Shown here: in pieces, positions 10,378 to 19,183 of the stretch | Position numbering within the stretch: the first letter of the stretch is position 1 | Layout: each line of letters starts with the position of its first letter | DNA from: Micromonospora solifontis | GTDB lineage: Bacteria > Actinomycetota > Actinomycetes > Mycobacteriales > Micromonosporaceae | NCBI RefSeq assembly: GCF_003725545.1 | Contig: NZ_RJLN01000005.1 | Location: forward strand, 1 to 64,000 | Length of the DNA stretch: 64,000 nucleotides | Direction of reading: 5' to 3' | The notes under the pieces: model-generated | Databases searched by the model: none | Told to the model about the DNA's origin: nothing | The model's input: the letters and a program-made list of their open reading frames with translations, nothing else | Made by a program: the position numbers and the translations under genes

Positions 10378-12776
10378 GACTGGCCCCGCAGGCCCTGCTC
10401 GGTCTCCCGGATCCACCGCCACTCGGCGACCCGGGGATCGTCCTCGCCGTACCGGCGGGTGTAGTCGCGGCAGGCCTGGCGGGCGTCGACCATCTCCTGG
10501 CGGAGGTGGGCGGCGCGGGCGGCGAGCCCCGGCACCCGGTCGATGACGTCGATGACCAGGTGGAAGCGGTCCAGGTCGTTCAGCATGACCATGTCGAACG
10601 GCGTGGTGGTGGTGCCCTCCTCCTTGTAGCCGCGCACGTGCAGGTTGTCGTGGTTGGTCCGCCGGTAGGTGAGCCGGTGGATCAGCCACGGGTAACCGTG
10701 GTAGGCGAAGATGACCGGCTTGTCGCGGGTGAAGATGGTGTCGAACTCGTTGTCCGGCAGGCCGTGCGGGTGCTCCGACGGCGGCTGCAGCCGCATCAGG
10801 TCAACCACGTTGACCACCCGCACCCGCAGCTCCGGCAGGTGCTGGCGGAGCAGGTCGGCGGCGGCCAGCGTCTCCAGCGTCGGCACGTCACCGGCGCAGG
10901 CGAGCACCACGTCCGGCTCGCTGCCGTCGTCGGAGCTGGCCCAGTCCCAGATGCCCAGGCCGCGCCGGCAGTGCTGGATCGCCTCGTCCATGGTCAGCCA
11001 GTTCGGCGCCGGCTGCTTGCCGGCCACCACCACGTTGATGTAGTGGCGGCTGCGCAGGCAGTGGTCCATGGTGGAGAGCAGGGTGTTGCCGTCCGGCGGC
11101 AGGTAGACCCGCACCACCTCGGCCTTCTTGTTGACCACGTGGTCGATGAAGCCGGGGTCCTGGTGCGAGAAGCCGTTGTGGTCCTGCCGCCAGACGTGGC
11201 TGGAGAGCAGGTAGTTCAGTGAGGCCACCGGCTCCCGCCAGGGGATGTGCCGGGTCACCTTCAACCACTTGGCGTGCTGGTTGACCATCGAGTCGACGAT
11301 GTGGATGAACGCCTCGTAGCTGGTGAAGATGCCGTGCCGGCCGGTCAGCAGGTAGCCCTCCAGCCAGCCCTGGCACAGGTGCTCCGAGAGCACCTCCATC
11401 ACCCGGCCGTCCGGCGAGAGGTGGTCGTCGCCGGGGACCTGGCTGCCGACGAAGGCCCGGTCGGTGACCTCGAAGGCGGCGCCGAGCCGGTTCGAGGCGA
11501 CCTCGTCCGGCCCGAAGAGGCGGAAGGTCTCCGGGTTGCGGGCGATCACGTCCCGCACCCAGGGGCCGAGCGCGCCGGTCGCCCCGGCCATCGGCTCGCC
11601 CGGCTGCTTGACCTCGATCGCGTAGTCGCGGAAGTCGGGCAGGTCCAGGTCGCGCAGCAGCCGGCCGCCGTTGGCCACGGGGTTGGCGCTCATCCGCCGG
11701 TCGCCCCTTGGGGGCAGCGAGGCCAGCTCGGCGACCGGGGCGCCGGTGGCGTCGAAGAGCTCCTCCGGCCGGTAGCTGCGCAGCCAGCGCTCCAGCTCGG
11801 CCAGGTGCGCCGGGTTGTCGCGTACCTCGGCGATGGGCACCTGGTGGGCGCGGAAGGTGCCCTCGACGTGCTTGCCGTCGACGTCCTTCGGCCCGGTCCA
11901 GCCCTTCGGCGTACGCAGCACGATCATGGGCCAGCGGGGACGCTCGACCTGGCCGCCGGAGCGGGCCCGGCGCTGGATTTCGGCGATCTCCTCGACCGCG
12001 CGGTCCAGGGTCGCGGCCAGCAGTTGGTGCACCCGGGTCGGGTCGTCGCCCTCGACCACGTACGGCTGGTAGCCGTAGCCGCGCATCAGGTCGAGCAGGT
12101 CCTCGCTGGGGATCCGGTCGAGCACGGTGGGGTTGGCGATCTTGTAGCCGTTGAGGTGCAGGATGGGCAGCACCGCCCCGTCCCGGGCCGGGTTGAGGAA
12201 GACATTGGACAGCCAGCTGCCCGCCAACGGGCCGGTCTCCGCCTCGCCGTCCCCGATCACGCAGGCCACCAGCAGGTCGGGGTGATCGAACGCGGCCCCG
12301 TACGCGTGGCTGAGCGCGTACCCGAGCTCGCCGCCCTCGTGGATCGAACCCGGCACCTCCGGCGCCACGTGGCTGGGGATGCCACCGGGGAAGGAGAACT
12401 GGCGGAACAGCCGCTGCATGCCGGTCTCGTCCCGGGGGATGTGGTGGTAGAGCTCGCTGTAGGTGCCCTCCAACCAGGTGTTGGCCACCAGGGCGGGGCC
12501 GCCGTGGCCCGGCCCGGTGACGAAGATGGCGGACAGGTCCCGGTCGACGATGACCCGGTTGAGGTGCGCGTAGATGAGGTTGAGGCCGGGGCTGGTGCCC
12601 CAGTGCCCCAGCAGGCGCGGCTTGACGTGCTCGGACTTGAGCGGCTCGCGGAGCAGCGGGTTGTCGAGCAGGTAGATCTGCCCCACGGTGAGGTAGTTGG
12701 CCGCCCGCCAGTAGGCGTCAAGCCGGCGCAGCTCGTCTTCGGTCAGTGGGCTGTGCAGGTCGAGAGCGGTGTCCAT
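10374..12776 (-). CDS. xfp: Xylulose-5-phosphate/fructose-6-phosphate phosphoketolase
   Basis: An 800-residue thiamine-diphosphate enzyme that cleaves xylulose 5-phosphate (and often fructose 6-phosphate) with phosphate to acetyl phosphate. Seen: the N-terminal [29 protein letters not shown] and the TPP-binding [14 protein letters not shown], plus central [10 protein letters not shown] and C-terminal [14 protein letters not shown] blocks of the XFP family, over full family length. Start ATG at 12776. It is first in an operon with a universal stress protein, with a DosR-type box 101 bp upstream. It would give ATP through acetyl phosphate when respiration is limited, an inference consistent with the locus. 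Confidence 0.95.
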   Translation of the reverse strand: MDTALDLHSPLTEDELRRLDAYWRAANYLTVGQIYLLDNPLLREPLKSEHVKPRLLGHWGTSPGLNLIYAHLNRVIVDRDLSAIFVTGPGHGGPALVANTWLEGTYSELYHHIPRDETGMQRLFRQFSFPGGIPSHVAPEVPGSIHEGGELGYALSHAYGAAFDHPDLLVACVIGDGEAETGPLAGSWLSNVFLNPARDGAVLPILHLNGYKIANPTVLDRIPSEDLLDLMRGYGYQPYVVEGDDPTRVHQLLAATLDRAVEEIAEIQRRARSGGQVERPRWPMIVLRTPKGWTGPKDVDGKHVEGTFRAHQVPIAEVRDNPAHLAELERWLRSYRPEELFDATGAPVAELASLPPRGDRRMSANPVANGGRLLRDLDLPDFRDYAIEVKQPGEPMAGATGALGPWVRDVIARNPETFRLFGPDEVASNRLGAAFEVTDRAFVGSQVPGDDHLSPDGRVMEVLSEHLCQGWLEGYLLTGRHGIFTSYEAFIHIVDSMVNQHAKWLKVTRHIPWREPVASLNYLLSSHVWRQDHNGFSHQDPGFIDHVVNKKAEVVRVYLPPDGNTLLSTMDHCLRSRHYINVVVAGKQPAPNWLTMDEAIQHCRRGLGIWDWASSDDGSEPDVVLACAGDVPTLETLAAADLLRQHLPELRVRVVNVVDLMRLQPPSEHPHGLPDNEFDTIFTRDKPVIFAYHGYPWLIHRLTYRRTNHDNLHVRGYKEEGTTTTPFDMVMLNDLDRFHLVIDVIDRVPGLAARAAHLRQEMVDARQACRDYTRRYGEDDPRVAEWRWIRETEQGLRGQS

Positions 12777-12876
12777 GCTGCGTTAGCCTCTCGCGGCTCG
12801 GGGTCTTCTGCCACCCGGGGCGGCGGATCTCCCACCCCGGCAGATCCAGCCTCGTCGCTGCGGCCGGAATTGATCA

Positions 12877-12890
12877 GGGCCGTTGGTCCC
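12877..12890. promoter_or_regulatory. Candidate DosR/DevR box 4
   Basis: GGGCCGTTGGTCCC fits GGGNC-N4-GNCCC and matches 11 of 14 positions of the mycobacterial consensus. It lies in the short gap between the second Usp gene (ends 12905) and the phosphoketolase start at 12776, so it most likely serves the xfp-usp operon. Confidence 0.5.
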
Positions 12891-12904
12891 GGGATCCACG
12901 GGCG

Positions 12905-13732
12905 TCACGACCCCTCCCCGCGTTCCGGGTCGATGCCCCGGACGACGATCACCGGGGCGGGCGAGTGGTAGAGCAGGGTCTGGCTGACCTCGCCGAGCAT
13001 GCCCCGCCACGACTCGTCGCCGCGCGGCCCGACCAGGGCCACCTGCGCCGAGCGGGACTGTTCCAGCAGGACGGTGGCCGGGTCACCGCGGATGGTGTGG
13101 CACTCGGTGGCCACCGTGGGGTGCCGTGGCCCGTACCGGGCCACCGCCTCATCCAGCAGGTGGTCGTCCTCGGGGTGCTGGTGCTCGACGACCCGGACGG
13201 CGAGCAGCCGGGCGGACCGTCGTCGGGCGCAGTCGAAGGCGTAGCCGAGCGCGACCCGGCCACTCTCCGACCCGTCGAACCCGACCAGCAGCGGCCCCTG
13301 CGGCGGCGGCGTCGACCGGCCGACCAGCACCGGGCAGCCGGCCCGGGCGGCGAGCTGCACGGCGGGTGCGTCGGCCGGCACGCAGGTCGGGCAGTCGGAC
13401 ATCCCACCGTCGCCGAGCGCCACCAGGAACGCCGAGTCGGAGGCCCGGATCAGCGCCTCGACCGGGGAGCCCTCGACGATCTCGCCGCTGACCGGCACGG
13501 CCGGCTCGGCGGCGGAGGCCACCTGCCCGGCCCGTTGCAGCAGCTCCTCGGCGGCGTCGCGTGATGCGCCGACGGTGGGCGCCTCGAAGGCCGCCGCCCA
13601 GTTGAAGGCGTGCAGCAGGTGCAGCGGGCGGCCGTGTGCGGCCGCCTCGCCGACGGCGGCCCGGACCACCTCGAGGTCCTCGTCCGACTGGCCGACGCCG
13701 ACCACCACCGCGCCGTGGGTGGGTGCGGTCAT
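12905..13732 (-). CDS. Universal stress protein with two Usp domains
   Basis: A 275-residue double-Usp protein. Domain 1 (about 1-135) starts GAVVVGVGQSDED, so its first Asp of the DGS motif is replaced. Domain 2 (about 145-275) starts PLLVGFDGSESG and ends with GPRGDESWRGMLGEVSQ. The glycine-rich ATP loop of domain 1 is degenerate, so ATP binding there is doubtful. The family is cytoplasmic and stress-responsive. ATG at 13732. It is co-oriented with the phosphoketolase operon across a 128-bp gap; I see no DosR box directly upstream of it. Confidence 0.85.
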   Translation of the reverse strand: MTAPTHGAVVVGVGQSDEDLEVVRAAVGEAAAHGRPLHLLHAFNWAAAFEAPTVGASRDAAEELLQRAGQVASAAEPAVPVSGEIVEGSPVEALIRASDSAFLVALGDGGMSDCPTCVPADAPAVQLAARAGCPVLVGRSTPPPQGPLLVGFDGSESGRVALGYAFDCARRRSARLLAVRVVEHQHPEDDHLLDEAVARYGPRHPTVATECHTIRGDPATVLLEQSRSAQVALVGPRGDESWRGMLGEVSQTLLYHSPAPVIVVRGIDPERGEGS

Positions 13733-13800
13733 CCCGCCTCACCTCCCGACCGCGTTCACCTCACCCACGGTAGTCAGCGGGTGGCCCGGCCCGGGTCGGG

Positions 13801-14625
13801 TCAGCGGAACTGGAGCCGGTTCACGGCGTCGAAGAGCCGGGCGCCGAGCAGCCGGCGGGTGTGCACCATCGCCCAGGCCGCGGCGGTGACCAGGTAGCGG
13901 GTGCGTGGCCGGCGGGCGGTCGCCGCCCGTTCGATCACCCGGGCCACCGTCTCCGGCGTCGCCGCGAGCATCCGGTTCTGGTACGACCGCGCCATCACCG
14001 TGTCGACGGTGGCGACCATCTTCCGGTACGGCCCGTCCGGGGCGGACCCGGCGCCGAGCGAGGAGGCGGCGACGGCGCCGAAGCCGGTCCGGATCAGCCC
14101 CGGTTCGACGATCGCCACGTCCACCCCGAACGGCTGGACCTCCTGGCGCAGCGCGTCGGAGATCGCCTCCACCGCGTACTTGCTGGCGTGGTAGTAGCCG
14201 CCGCCGGGGAAGACCAGCCGGCCGCCCATCGAGCTGACGTTGACGATCCGGCCCCGGCCGGCCCGCCGCATGCCGGGCAGCACCAGCTGGGTGAGCCGGC
14301 TGAGCCCGAAGACGTTTGTCTCGAACTGGGCGCGGACCCGGTCGAGCGGGGTCTCCTCGATCGGGCCGTACTCGCCGTAGCCGGCGTTGTTGACCAGCAC
14401 GTCGACCTGGCCGTGCTCGGCCTCCACGGTGGCCACGGCGGCGCGCATGGACGCCTCGTCGGTGACGTCGAGGGGGAGCAGCCGGGCGCCGGTGTCGGCC
14501 AGGTCGGCGATCGCCTCGACCTTGCGCGCGGTGGCGTAGACGGTGAGGTCGGGTCGGCGGGCGAGCCGCCGGACGGTGGCGCGGCCGATGCCGGAGGAGG
14601 TGCCGGTGATCAGGACGGTGGTCAT
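13801..14625 (-). CDS. Short-chain dehydrogenase/reductase
   Basis: A 274-residue classical SDR. Seen: TGTSSGIG cofactor loop (residues 7-14), NNAGYGEYG (about 83-91), catalytic Ser in VSSMGG, and Y-x-x-x-K in YYHASKYAVE (about 150-160). Probably an NADP(H)-dependent oxidoreductase; substrate unknown. Its ATG overlaps the stop of the TetR gene (ATGA at 14622-14625), so it is the second gene of a TetR-SDR operon and probably the regulator's main target. Confidence 0.88.
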   Translation of the reverse strand: MTTVLITGTSSGIGRATVRRLARRPDLTVYATARKVEAIADLADTGARLLPLDVTDEASMRAAVATVEAEHGQVDVLVNNAGYGEYGPIEETPLDRVRAQFETNVFGLSRLTQLVLPGMRRAGRGRIVNVSSMGGRLVFPGGGYYHASKYAVEAISDALRQEVQPFGVDVAIVEPGLIRTGFGAVAASSLGAGSAPDGPYRKMVATVDTVMARSYQNRMLAATPETVARVIERAATARRPRTRYLVTAAAWAMVHTRRLLGARLFDAVNRLQFR

Positions 14626-15185
14626 GTGGGGTCTCCCGGGTGCGGTCGCAGGCCCGCGACGACCAGCGCGACGCCGTCGCGCAGCCGCCGCCGGGGCAGG
14701 TCGGGGTCGGTGAGGTCGGCCTCCAGGCCGCGGGTGAGCGCGACCAGCACGTCGGCGACCGCGCGGGCGCGCGGCCCGGCGGCGTCGGCCAGCGTGCCGG
14801 CCACCAGGTCGGTCAGCTCCCGGGTGTACGCCTCGACGAGGTCGCCGGTGAGCTTCGTGCTGGCGTCGAGCAGTTCGGCGGCGTGCCGGCTCTCCCGGTG
14901 CAGCCGCAGGGTGAGTTCGAGCTTGGCGGCGAGCAGGTCGTGCAGCCGCCGCTCCAGCGTGCCCGCGTCGGCGGCGCTCCGGCGGGCGGCGGCGAGCGAC
15001 TCGGCGAAGAGCCGCTCGGCCAGCCGCCGGTACGCGTCGTCCTTGTTGCGGACGTACTGGTAGACGGCGGGGCGGGACATTCCGGCCGCCGCCGCGATGT
15101 CGTCCATCGTCGTCCGCCGCACGCCGTGCCGGGTGAAGCACTCGTACGCGGCGGTGAGGATCGCTTCCAGCCGCTCGCTCGACAT
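14622..15185 (-). CDS. TetR-family transcriptional repressor
   Basis: A 187-residue regulator with a typical TetR N-terminal HTH (LEAILTAAYECFTRHG, then TTMDDIAAAAGMSRPAVYQYV, residues 5-47) and an all-helical ligand-binding C-terminal domain. Start ATG at 15185 is chosen because the upstream in-frame extension would overlap the operator. A perfect 8-bp-arm palindrome lies 2 bp upstream of the start codon, which strongly suggests autorepression and control of the coupled SDR gene. The ligand is unknown. Confidence 0.9.
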   Translation of the reverse strand: MSSERLEAILTAAYECFTRHGVRRTTMDDIAAAAGMSRPAVYQYVRNKDDAYRRLAERLFAESLAAARRSAADAGTLERRLHDLLAAKLELTLRLHRESRHAAELLDASTKLTGDLVEAYTRELTDLVAGTLADAAGPRARAVADVLVALTRGLEADLTDPDLPRRRLRDGVALVVAGLRPHPGDPT

Positions 15186-15186
15186 G

Positions 15187-15212
15187 CTGACAATGATTGC
15201 ACAAATTGTCAG
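15187..15212. promoter_or_regulatory. TetR-type operator
   Basis: Perfect inverted repeat CTGACAAT (15187-15194) and ATTGTCAG (15205-15212) around a 10-bp spacer. It abuts the start codon of the TetR gene and so covers its promoter or transcription start. Confidence 0.75.
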
Positions 15213-15276
15213 CTCGTCACAGGTGGCGCCGCTCACCCGGTGCCGGGCGAGGTCGAGGCGAGGGTCGAGGGTGCGC

Positions 15277-16077
15277 TCAGCGCGGGGTGGGGACCGCCGG
15301 GTGGACCCGGACGATCACCGCGGTGGCGTTGTCGTCGCCTCCCTCGTCGAGGGTGGCGGCGAGCAGGGCCTCGGCGGTACGCGCCGGATCCTGGCGGGCG
15401 GCCAGCAGGTCCCGCAGCCGGTGGTAGTCGAGCTGGTCGCTGACCCCGTCGGTGCAGAGCAGCCAGGTGTCGCCGGCGCGCAGCGGCACGGCGAGCAGGT
15501 CCGGTTCCGGCTTGTCCGGGTGGCCCACGTAGCGCAGCAACTGGTAACGCGCCCGGGCCGCCTCAGGGGAGTCCGCCGGCCACCAGCCGTGCACCACGCC
15601 CAGCCAGGCCATGGTGTGGTCCACCGTGATCAGCTCCAGCAGCCCGTCCCGCAGCCGGTACGCCCGCGAGTCGCCGAGCTGGACCAGCCATCCCTGGCCG
15701 GTCTCGGGCTCGACGACCATGGCGGTCAGCGTGCAGCCGGTGAGCCCGGCGACGGCCGCCCCGGCCCGGCGTACCCGGAGTTGGGCCTCGGCCGTCGCGG
15801 CGCGCAGCGCGGCCGGGTCGACGGCCGGCCAGCCGCCGCGGACCTGGTCGACGAAGGTGCTCATCGCGGTGGCGCCGGCGACCCGGCTGCCCTCGCCGTC
15901 GCCCATGCCGTCGGCGACCCCCGCGAGCGGCAGTTCCGGATCGAGGTGCAGCACGTCGAAGTTCTCGGGGTAGCGGTGCCCGACCACGCTGCCCCCGGCG
16001 ATCTCCAGGCCGAGCCACCCGACCGTCAGCCGGCGGGCGGCCTCGACGGGTCGGTCCAGGGGGCGACGGCGGAACAC
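15277..16077 (-). CDS. PP2C-family serine/threonine protein phosphatase
   Basis: About 266 residues with the metal-binding PP2C motifs in order: ENFDVLHL, ADGMGDGEGS (Asp and Gly of the binuclear site), VQLGDSRAYRL, LLCTDGVSD and GGDDNATAV. Predicted cytoplasmic Mn/Mg phosphatase that reverses Ser/Thr phosphorylation. The start is uncertain: I place it at GTG 16077 because the longer in-frame extension to 16167 would run into the palindromic operators. It is divergent from the small HTH/Clp-N pair and may share its control region. Confidence 0.85.
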   Translation of the reverse strand: MFRRRPLDRPVEAARRLTVGWLGLEIAGGSVVGHRYPENFDVLHLDPELPLAGVADGMGDGEGSRVAGATAMSTFVDQVRGGWPAVDPAALRAATAEAQLRVRRAGAAVAGLTGCTLTAMVVEPETGQGWLVQLGDSRAYRLRDGLLELITVDHTMAWLGVVHGWWPADSPEAARARYQLLRYVGHPDKPEPDLLAVPLRAGDTWLLCTDGVSDQLDYHRLRDLLAARQDPARTAEALLAATLDEGGDDNATAVIVRVHPAVPTPR

Positions 16078-16133
16078 CAGCGGACCGTAGCACCGGCCGG
16101 GGCGCGGCCGGGCGTCATGGAGTTCGTGTTTCC

Positions 16134-16179
16134 TGTCAACCAGGGTTGACAGGACTTCCCTTGTCAACCTATGTTGACA
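16134..16179. promoter_or_regulatory. Twin palindromic operators TGTCAAC-N4-GTTGACA
   Basis: Two identical-arm palindromes, 16134-16151 and 16162-16179, each with perfect 7-bp arms TGTCAAC/GTTGACA around a 4-bp spacer and centres 28 bp apart. They lie directly before the small HTH gene (ATG 16182) and within about 60-100 bp of the phosphatase start. They are the best candidate binding sites for that HTH protein (autoregulation). Confidence 0.7.
16146..16175 (+). promoter_or_regulatory. Probable promoter giving a leaderless mRNA
   Basis: TTGACA (16146-16151) and TATGTT (16170-16175) are spaced by 18 bp as -35 and -10 hexamers. Transcription would begin about at the ATG (16182), implying a leaderless message. 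Both hexamers are embedded in the twin operators, so a bound protein would block the promoter. Confidence 0.45.
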
Positions 16180-16181
16180 AC

Positions 16182-16418
16182 ATGAGTCAGGCGACGGAAC
16201 TCGCGGCGGCCGCCGGCAGCACCGACCCGAAGGTCGGGCTCCGCGCGGTGCTCGCCCTGCGCCGGCTGCTCGAGCGACTCGAGGTGATCCAGGTCGACAA
16301 CGCCCGACGACAGGGCTGGTCCTGGCAGGAGATCGCCGACGCGCTCGAGGTCAGCCGGCAGGCGGTCCACAAGAAGCACGCCGGGCGACCGGCGGTACGG
16401 GGAAGCTGGGAGGCGTGA
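16182..16418 (+). CDS. Small helix-turn-helix protein
   Basis: A 78-residue protein with a C-terminal HTH: WSWQEIADALEVSRQAVHKKH (about 50-70) has the spacing of a DNA-recognition element, preceded by a helical segment (LRAVLALRRLLERLEVIQVD). Such short HTH proteins are regularly paired with Clp-N proteins in actinomycetes. ATG 16182 is chosen over an upstream GTG because it fits the predicted leaderless transcript. Likely a repressor of its own operon through the twin palindromes. Its stop (TGA 16416-16418) overlaps the next ATG by one base. Confidence 0.8.
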   Translation: MSQATELAAAAGSTDPKVGLRAVLALRRLLERLEVIQVDNARRQGWSWQEIADALEVSRQAVHKKHAGRPAVRGSWEA

Positions 16419-16999
16419 TGTTCGAACGGTTCACCGACCGGGCCCGGGCCGTGGTCCGGCACGCGGTCGACGAGGCCCGCGCCGAGGGTCGGCGCCCGGT
16501 CGGCACCGAGCACCTGCTGCTCGGCGTGCTGTCCGACGGCGACAACCTGGCCGTCCGGGTGCTCTCGGACAGCGGTGTCCGGGCCGAGGAACTGCGCGCC
16601 GCGGTGGCCCGGCACACCGCGGCCGGCGTCGACGGCCTGGGCGAGGCGGACGCCGCCGCGCTGCGCGAGATCGGCATCGACCTCGCCGCGATCGTCGCGC
16701 GGATCGAGGAGTCGTTCGGTCCGGACGCGCTGCGCGAGGCCCCACCCGCCCCGCGCCGCTGGTGGGGCGGCCGGCGCCGGCCCGACGACGGCCGGTTCTC
16801 GCCCCGGGCCAAGAAGGTGCTGGAGCTGTCCCTGCGCGAGGCGCTGCGACTGCGGCACCATCACATCGGTACCGAGCACATCCTGCTCGGCCTGCTCCGG
16901 GAGGGGAACGGCCTCGCCGCGCTGGTGCTCACCGAGGCCGGCGCCGACCTCGACGACCTGCGCCGCCGGGTGGAGGCCGCACTGCGTACGGCGGCCTGA
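16418..16999 (+). CDS. Clp N-terminal-repeat protein (ClpC/ClpS-like substrate adaptor domain, no ATPase)
   Basis: A 193-residue protein made of two Clp-N repeats. The first starts MFERFTDRARAVVRHAVDEA with GTEHLLLGVL; the second contains FSPRAKKVLELSLREAL and GTEHILLGLLREG. ClpA/B/C chaperones carry this domain before their AAA+ modules, but here there is no Walker motif, so it is a stand-alone adaptor-like protein, possibly influencing Clp protease substrates. It is coupled to the HTH gene (TGATG overlap); GTG 16415 is an alternative start. Function is inferred from domain content only. Confidence 0.85.
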   Translation: MFERFTDRARAVVRHAVDEARAEGRRPVGTEHLLLGVLSDGDNLAVRVLSDSGVRAEELRAAVARHTAAGVDGLGEADAAALREIGIDLAAIVARIEESFGPDALREAPPAPRRWWGGRRRPDDGRFSPRAKKVLELSLREALRLRHHHIGTEHILLGLLREGNGLAALVLTEAGADLDDLRRRVEAALRTAA

Positions 17000-17101
17000 G
17001 CGGCCTGCCCCGTCGCGGCCGCGGTCAAACCTGTTTGCCGTCCTTGCGACATCGTCCGCCGTCGGCTCGCTGACCCGCCGGATCTGCTGCACACTGGCGC
17101 C

Positions 17102-18109
17102 GTGGACGGTGGAGAGGACAAGCGCCCGGTGACCGCAGACAACCCCGCGCCGCGCTCCGCGGTGGTGGTCAACCCTGCCAAGGTGACCGATCTCGACAAC
17201 TTCCGCGAAACCGTGGACGGCGCCCTCGAGGCCGCCGGCTGGCCCGCGCCGACCTGGTACGAGACCACGGTGGAGGACCCGGGTCGCGGGCAGGCCGAGG
17301 CCGCCGTCAAGGCCGGCGCGGAGGTGGTCTTCGCCTGCGGCGGTGACGGCACCGTGATGGCCTGCGTCACCGCGCTGGCCGGCACCGACGTCGCGCTCGC
17401 CGTGCTGCCGCAGGGCACCGGCAACCTGCTCGCCGCCAACCTCGGCCTCTCCAACGACCTGGCCGCCGGCTTGGAGGTCGCCATCGAGCGGGGCATGCGC
17501 CGGCTCGACGTCGGCGTCGTCGGCGACAGCTGCTTCGCGGTGATGGCCGGCATGGGCTTCGACGCGCAGATGCTCGACTCCACCTCCGAGACGACCAAGA
17601 AGCGGATCGGCTGGCCCGCGTACCTCGTGGGGGCCGCCCGGCACCTGCGGGACCGGCCGATGCGGGTGTCCATCCGGATCGACGGGGGCCCGCCGCTGCG
17701 CCGCCGGGCCCGCTCGGTCCTGGTCGCCAACGTCGGCCGCCTGCAGGGCGGCGTACGCCTGCTCACCGACGCCGAGCCGGACGACGGCTGGTTCGACGTG
17801 GCGGTGCTGACGCCGCGGACGCTGGGGCACTGGCTGGCGATGGGCTGGGCACTGGTGCGCCGCCGCGGCAGCGTGCCCCGGATGGAGGTGCTCCGGGCCC
17901 GCAAGGTCGAGATCACCAGCAACCGGAGCCAGCCCCGGCAGCTCGACGGCGACCTGATCGAGCCGGGCCGGTCGCTGACCGCCGAGATCCGGCCCGAGTC
18001 GCTCTGGCTCTGCGTGCCGCGACCCGAGCGTGACCCCGACCTGTCGGTGGACGCCGACGCGGCGGCCAAGCGCGGTGAGCGGTTGGTCGAGCAGGCCCGC
18101 CGTGAGTAG
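17102..18109 (+). CDS. Diacylglycerol kinase-family lipid kinase
   Basis: A 335-residue lipid/sphingosine-kinase-like protein. Seen: VVVNPAKV near the N-terminus, the nucleotide-binding GGDGTVMACV (about 80-89), LPQGTGNLLAANLGL (about 102-116) and the C-terminal LDGDLIEPG. These are DAGK_cat signatures; predicted to phosphorylate a lipid diacylglycerol or related alcohol at the inner membrane face. GTG 17102 has no clear ribosome site and GTG 17129 is an alternative. It overlaps the following membrane protein gene by 8 bp. Confidence 0.88.
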   Translation: MDGGEDKRPVTADNPAPRSAVVVNPAKVTDLDNFRETVDGALEAAGWPAPTWYETTVEDPGRGQAEAAVKAGAEVVFACGGDGTVMACVTALAGTDVALAVLPQGTGNLLAANLGLSNDLAAGLEVAIERGMRRLDVGVVGDSCFAVMAGMGFDAQMLDSTSETTKKRIGWPAYLVGAARHLRDRPMRVSIRIDGGPPLRRRARSVLVANVGRLQGGVRLLTDAEPDDGWFDVAVLTPRTLGHWLAMGWALVRRRGSVPRMEVLRARKVEITSNRSQPRQLDGDLIEPGRSLTAEIRPESLWLCVPRPERDPDLSVDADAAAKRGERLVEQARRE

Positions 18110-19109
18110 CACCAAACTGGTCCCCGAGACCCGGTTGATGTCGGAGGAGGAACTCTCCGCCGACGACGCCTGGCGTACCCTGCGCCGGCACGGCGGCTGG
18201 TGCCTGCTCCGGGACGCCTTCATCCGGTTCCGCTACGGCGACGGCTTCAGCCACTCGCGGGCGTTCGCCCTTCAGCTCTGCCTGGCCGTGGTGCCGTTCC
18301 TGATCGCGCTCACCGGCCTGATCTCCGACCTCGGGGCCGACGAGGGCGGCAAGGTGGTCGCCGACACCGTCCTGGCGCTCACCCCCGGGCAGAGCGAATC
18401 CGTGGTGCAGGAGCTGCTCGGCGACGGCCAGCACACCGAGCGGGCCGGCGAACTGGCCCTGGCCCTCGGTCTGATCACCGGGCTGGTCGCGCTCACCACC
18501 GTGATGGCCCAGATCGAGCGGGGCGCCAACCGGATCTACGGCGTCGAACGCGACCGGCCGGCCCTGGCCAAGTACCTCCGCGCCGCCGTCCTCGCCCTGG
18601 TCGCCGGGGTGCCCGCGCTGACCGGGTTCCTGATCCTGGTGGGCGGCCGGGCGATGGGCGACTCGGTGCAGCGGCACTACGAGTGGGGGACCTTCGCCAA
18701 CGCCGCCTGGGACGTCATCCGCTGGCCGCTCAGCCTGGGGCTGACCGTGCTGGCCGTGGCGGCGCTGTTCCGGCACGCCCCCCGGCGCAACCAGCCGGGC
18801 CTCTCCTGGCTCTTCTTCGGCGCCGGGATCGCCACCGTGCTCTGGTGGCTGGCCAGCCTGCTGCTCGCCGCGTACGTGAAGTACAGCGGCGGGTTCGGGC
18901 AGACCTACGGGGCGCTCACCGGGATGATGGCCCTGCTGCTCTGGGCCAACCTGACCGGGATGGCGCTCTTCGGCGGCCTGGCCTTCGCCGCCCAGCTGGA
19001 GGCGATGCGGATCGGCGTGGAGGAGCCCGCCCAGCCCGACCGCTGGGAGCCGGAGGCGGAGGTCGCGCGCGCGGAGGTGCTCGACACCGGCGAGATGACC
19101 GCGCTCTGA
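18102..19109 (+). CDS. YihY/BrkB-family integral membrane protein
   Basis: A 335-residue membrane protein. Seen: FSHSRAFALQLCLAVVPFLIALTGL, then LALALGLITGLVALTTVMAQIERGANRIYGVERDRP, then further hydrophobic segments (about six in all) with FGAGIATVLWWLASLLLAAYV; all typical of the YihY family. Proposed roles in the family include transport or envelope biogenesis; the exact function is unknown. GTG 18102 overlaps the kinase stop and is in frame; ATG 18138 is the alternative. The operon with a lipid kinase suggests an envelope-lipid role (inference). Confidence 0.85.
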   Translation: MSSTKLVPETRLMSEEELSADDAWRTLRRHGGWCLLRDAFIRFRYGDGFSHSRAFALQLCLAVVPFLIALTGLISDLGADEGGKVVADTVLALTPGQSESVVQELLGDGQHTERAGELALALGLITGLVALTTVMAQIERGANRIYGVERDRPALAKYLRAAVLALVAGVPALTGFLILVGGRAMGDSVQRHYEWGTFANAAWDVIRWPLSLGLTVLAVAALFRHAPRRNQPGLSWLFFGAGIATVLWWLASLLLAAYVKYSGGFGQTYGALTGMMALLLWANLTGMALFGGLAFAAQLEAMRIGVEEPAQPDRWEPEAEVARAEVLDTGEMTAL

Positions 19110-19183
19110 CGGCCGACGGCCGCGTGTAGCGGGGGCCGGAATCGGGTACAGCGCGCCTCGCAGCTGAAAAGGGAGGTGCTCAG

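Noticed and set aside
13733..13800. Possible DosR box before the second Usp gene
   Set aside because: GGGTGGCCCGGCCC in this gap does not fit GGGNC-N4-GNCCC.
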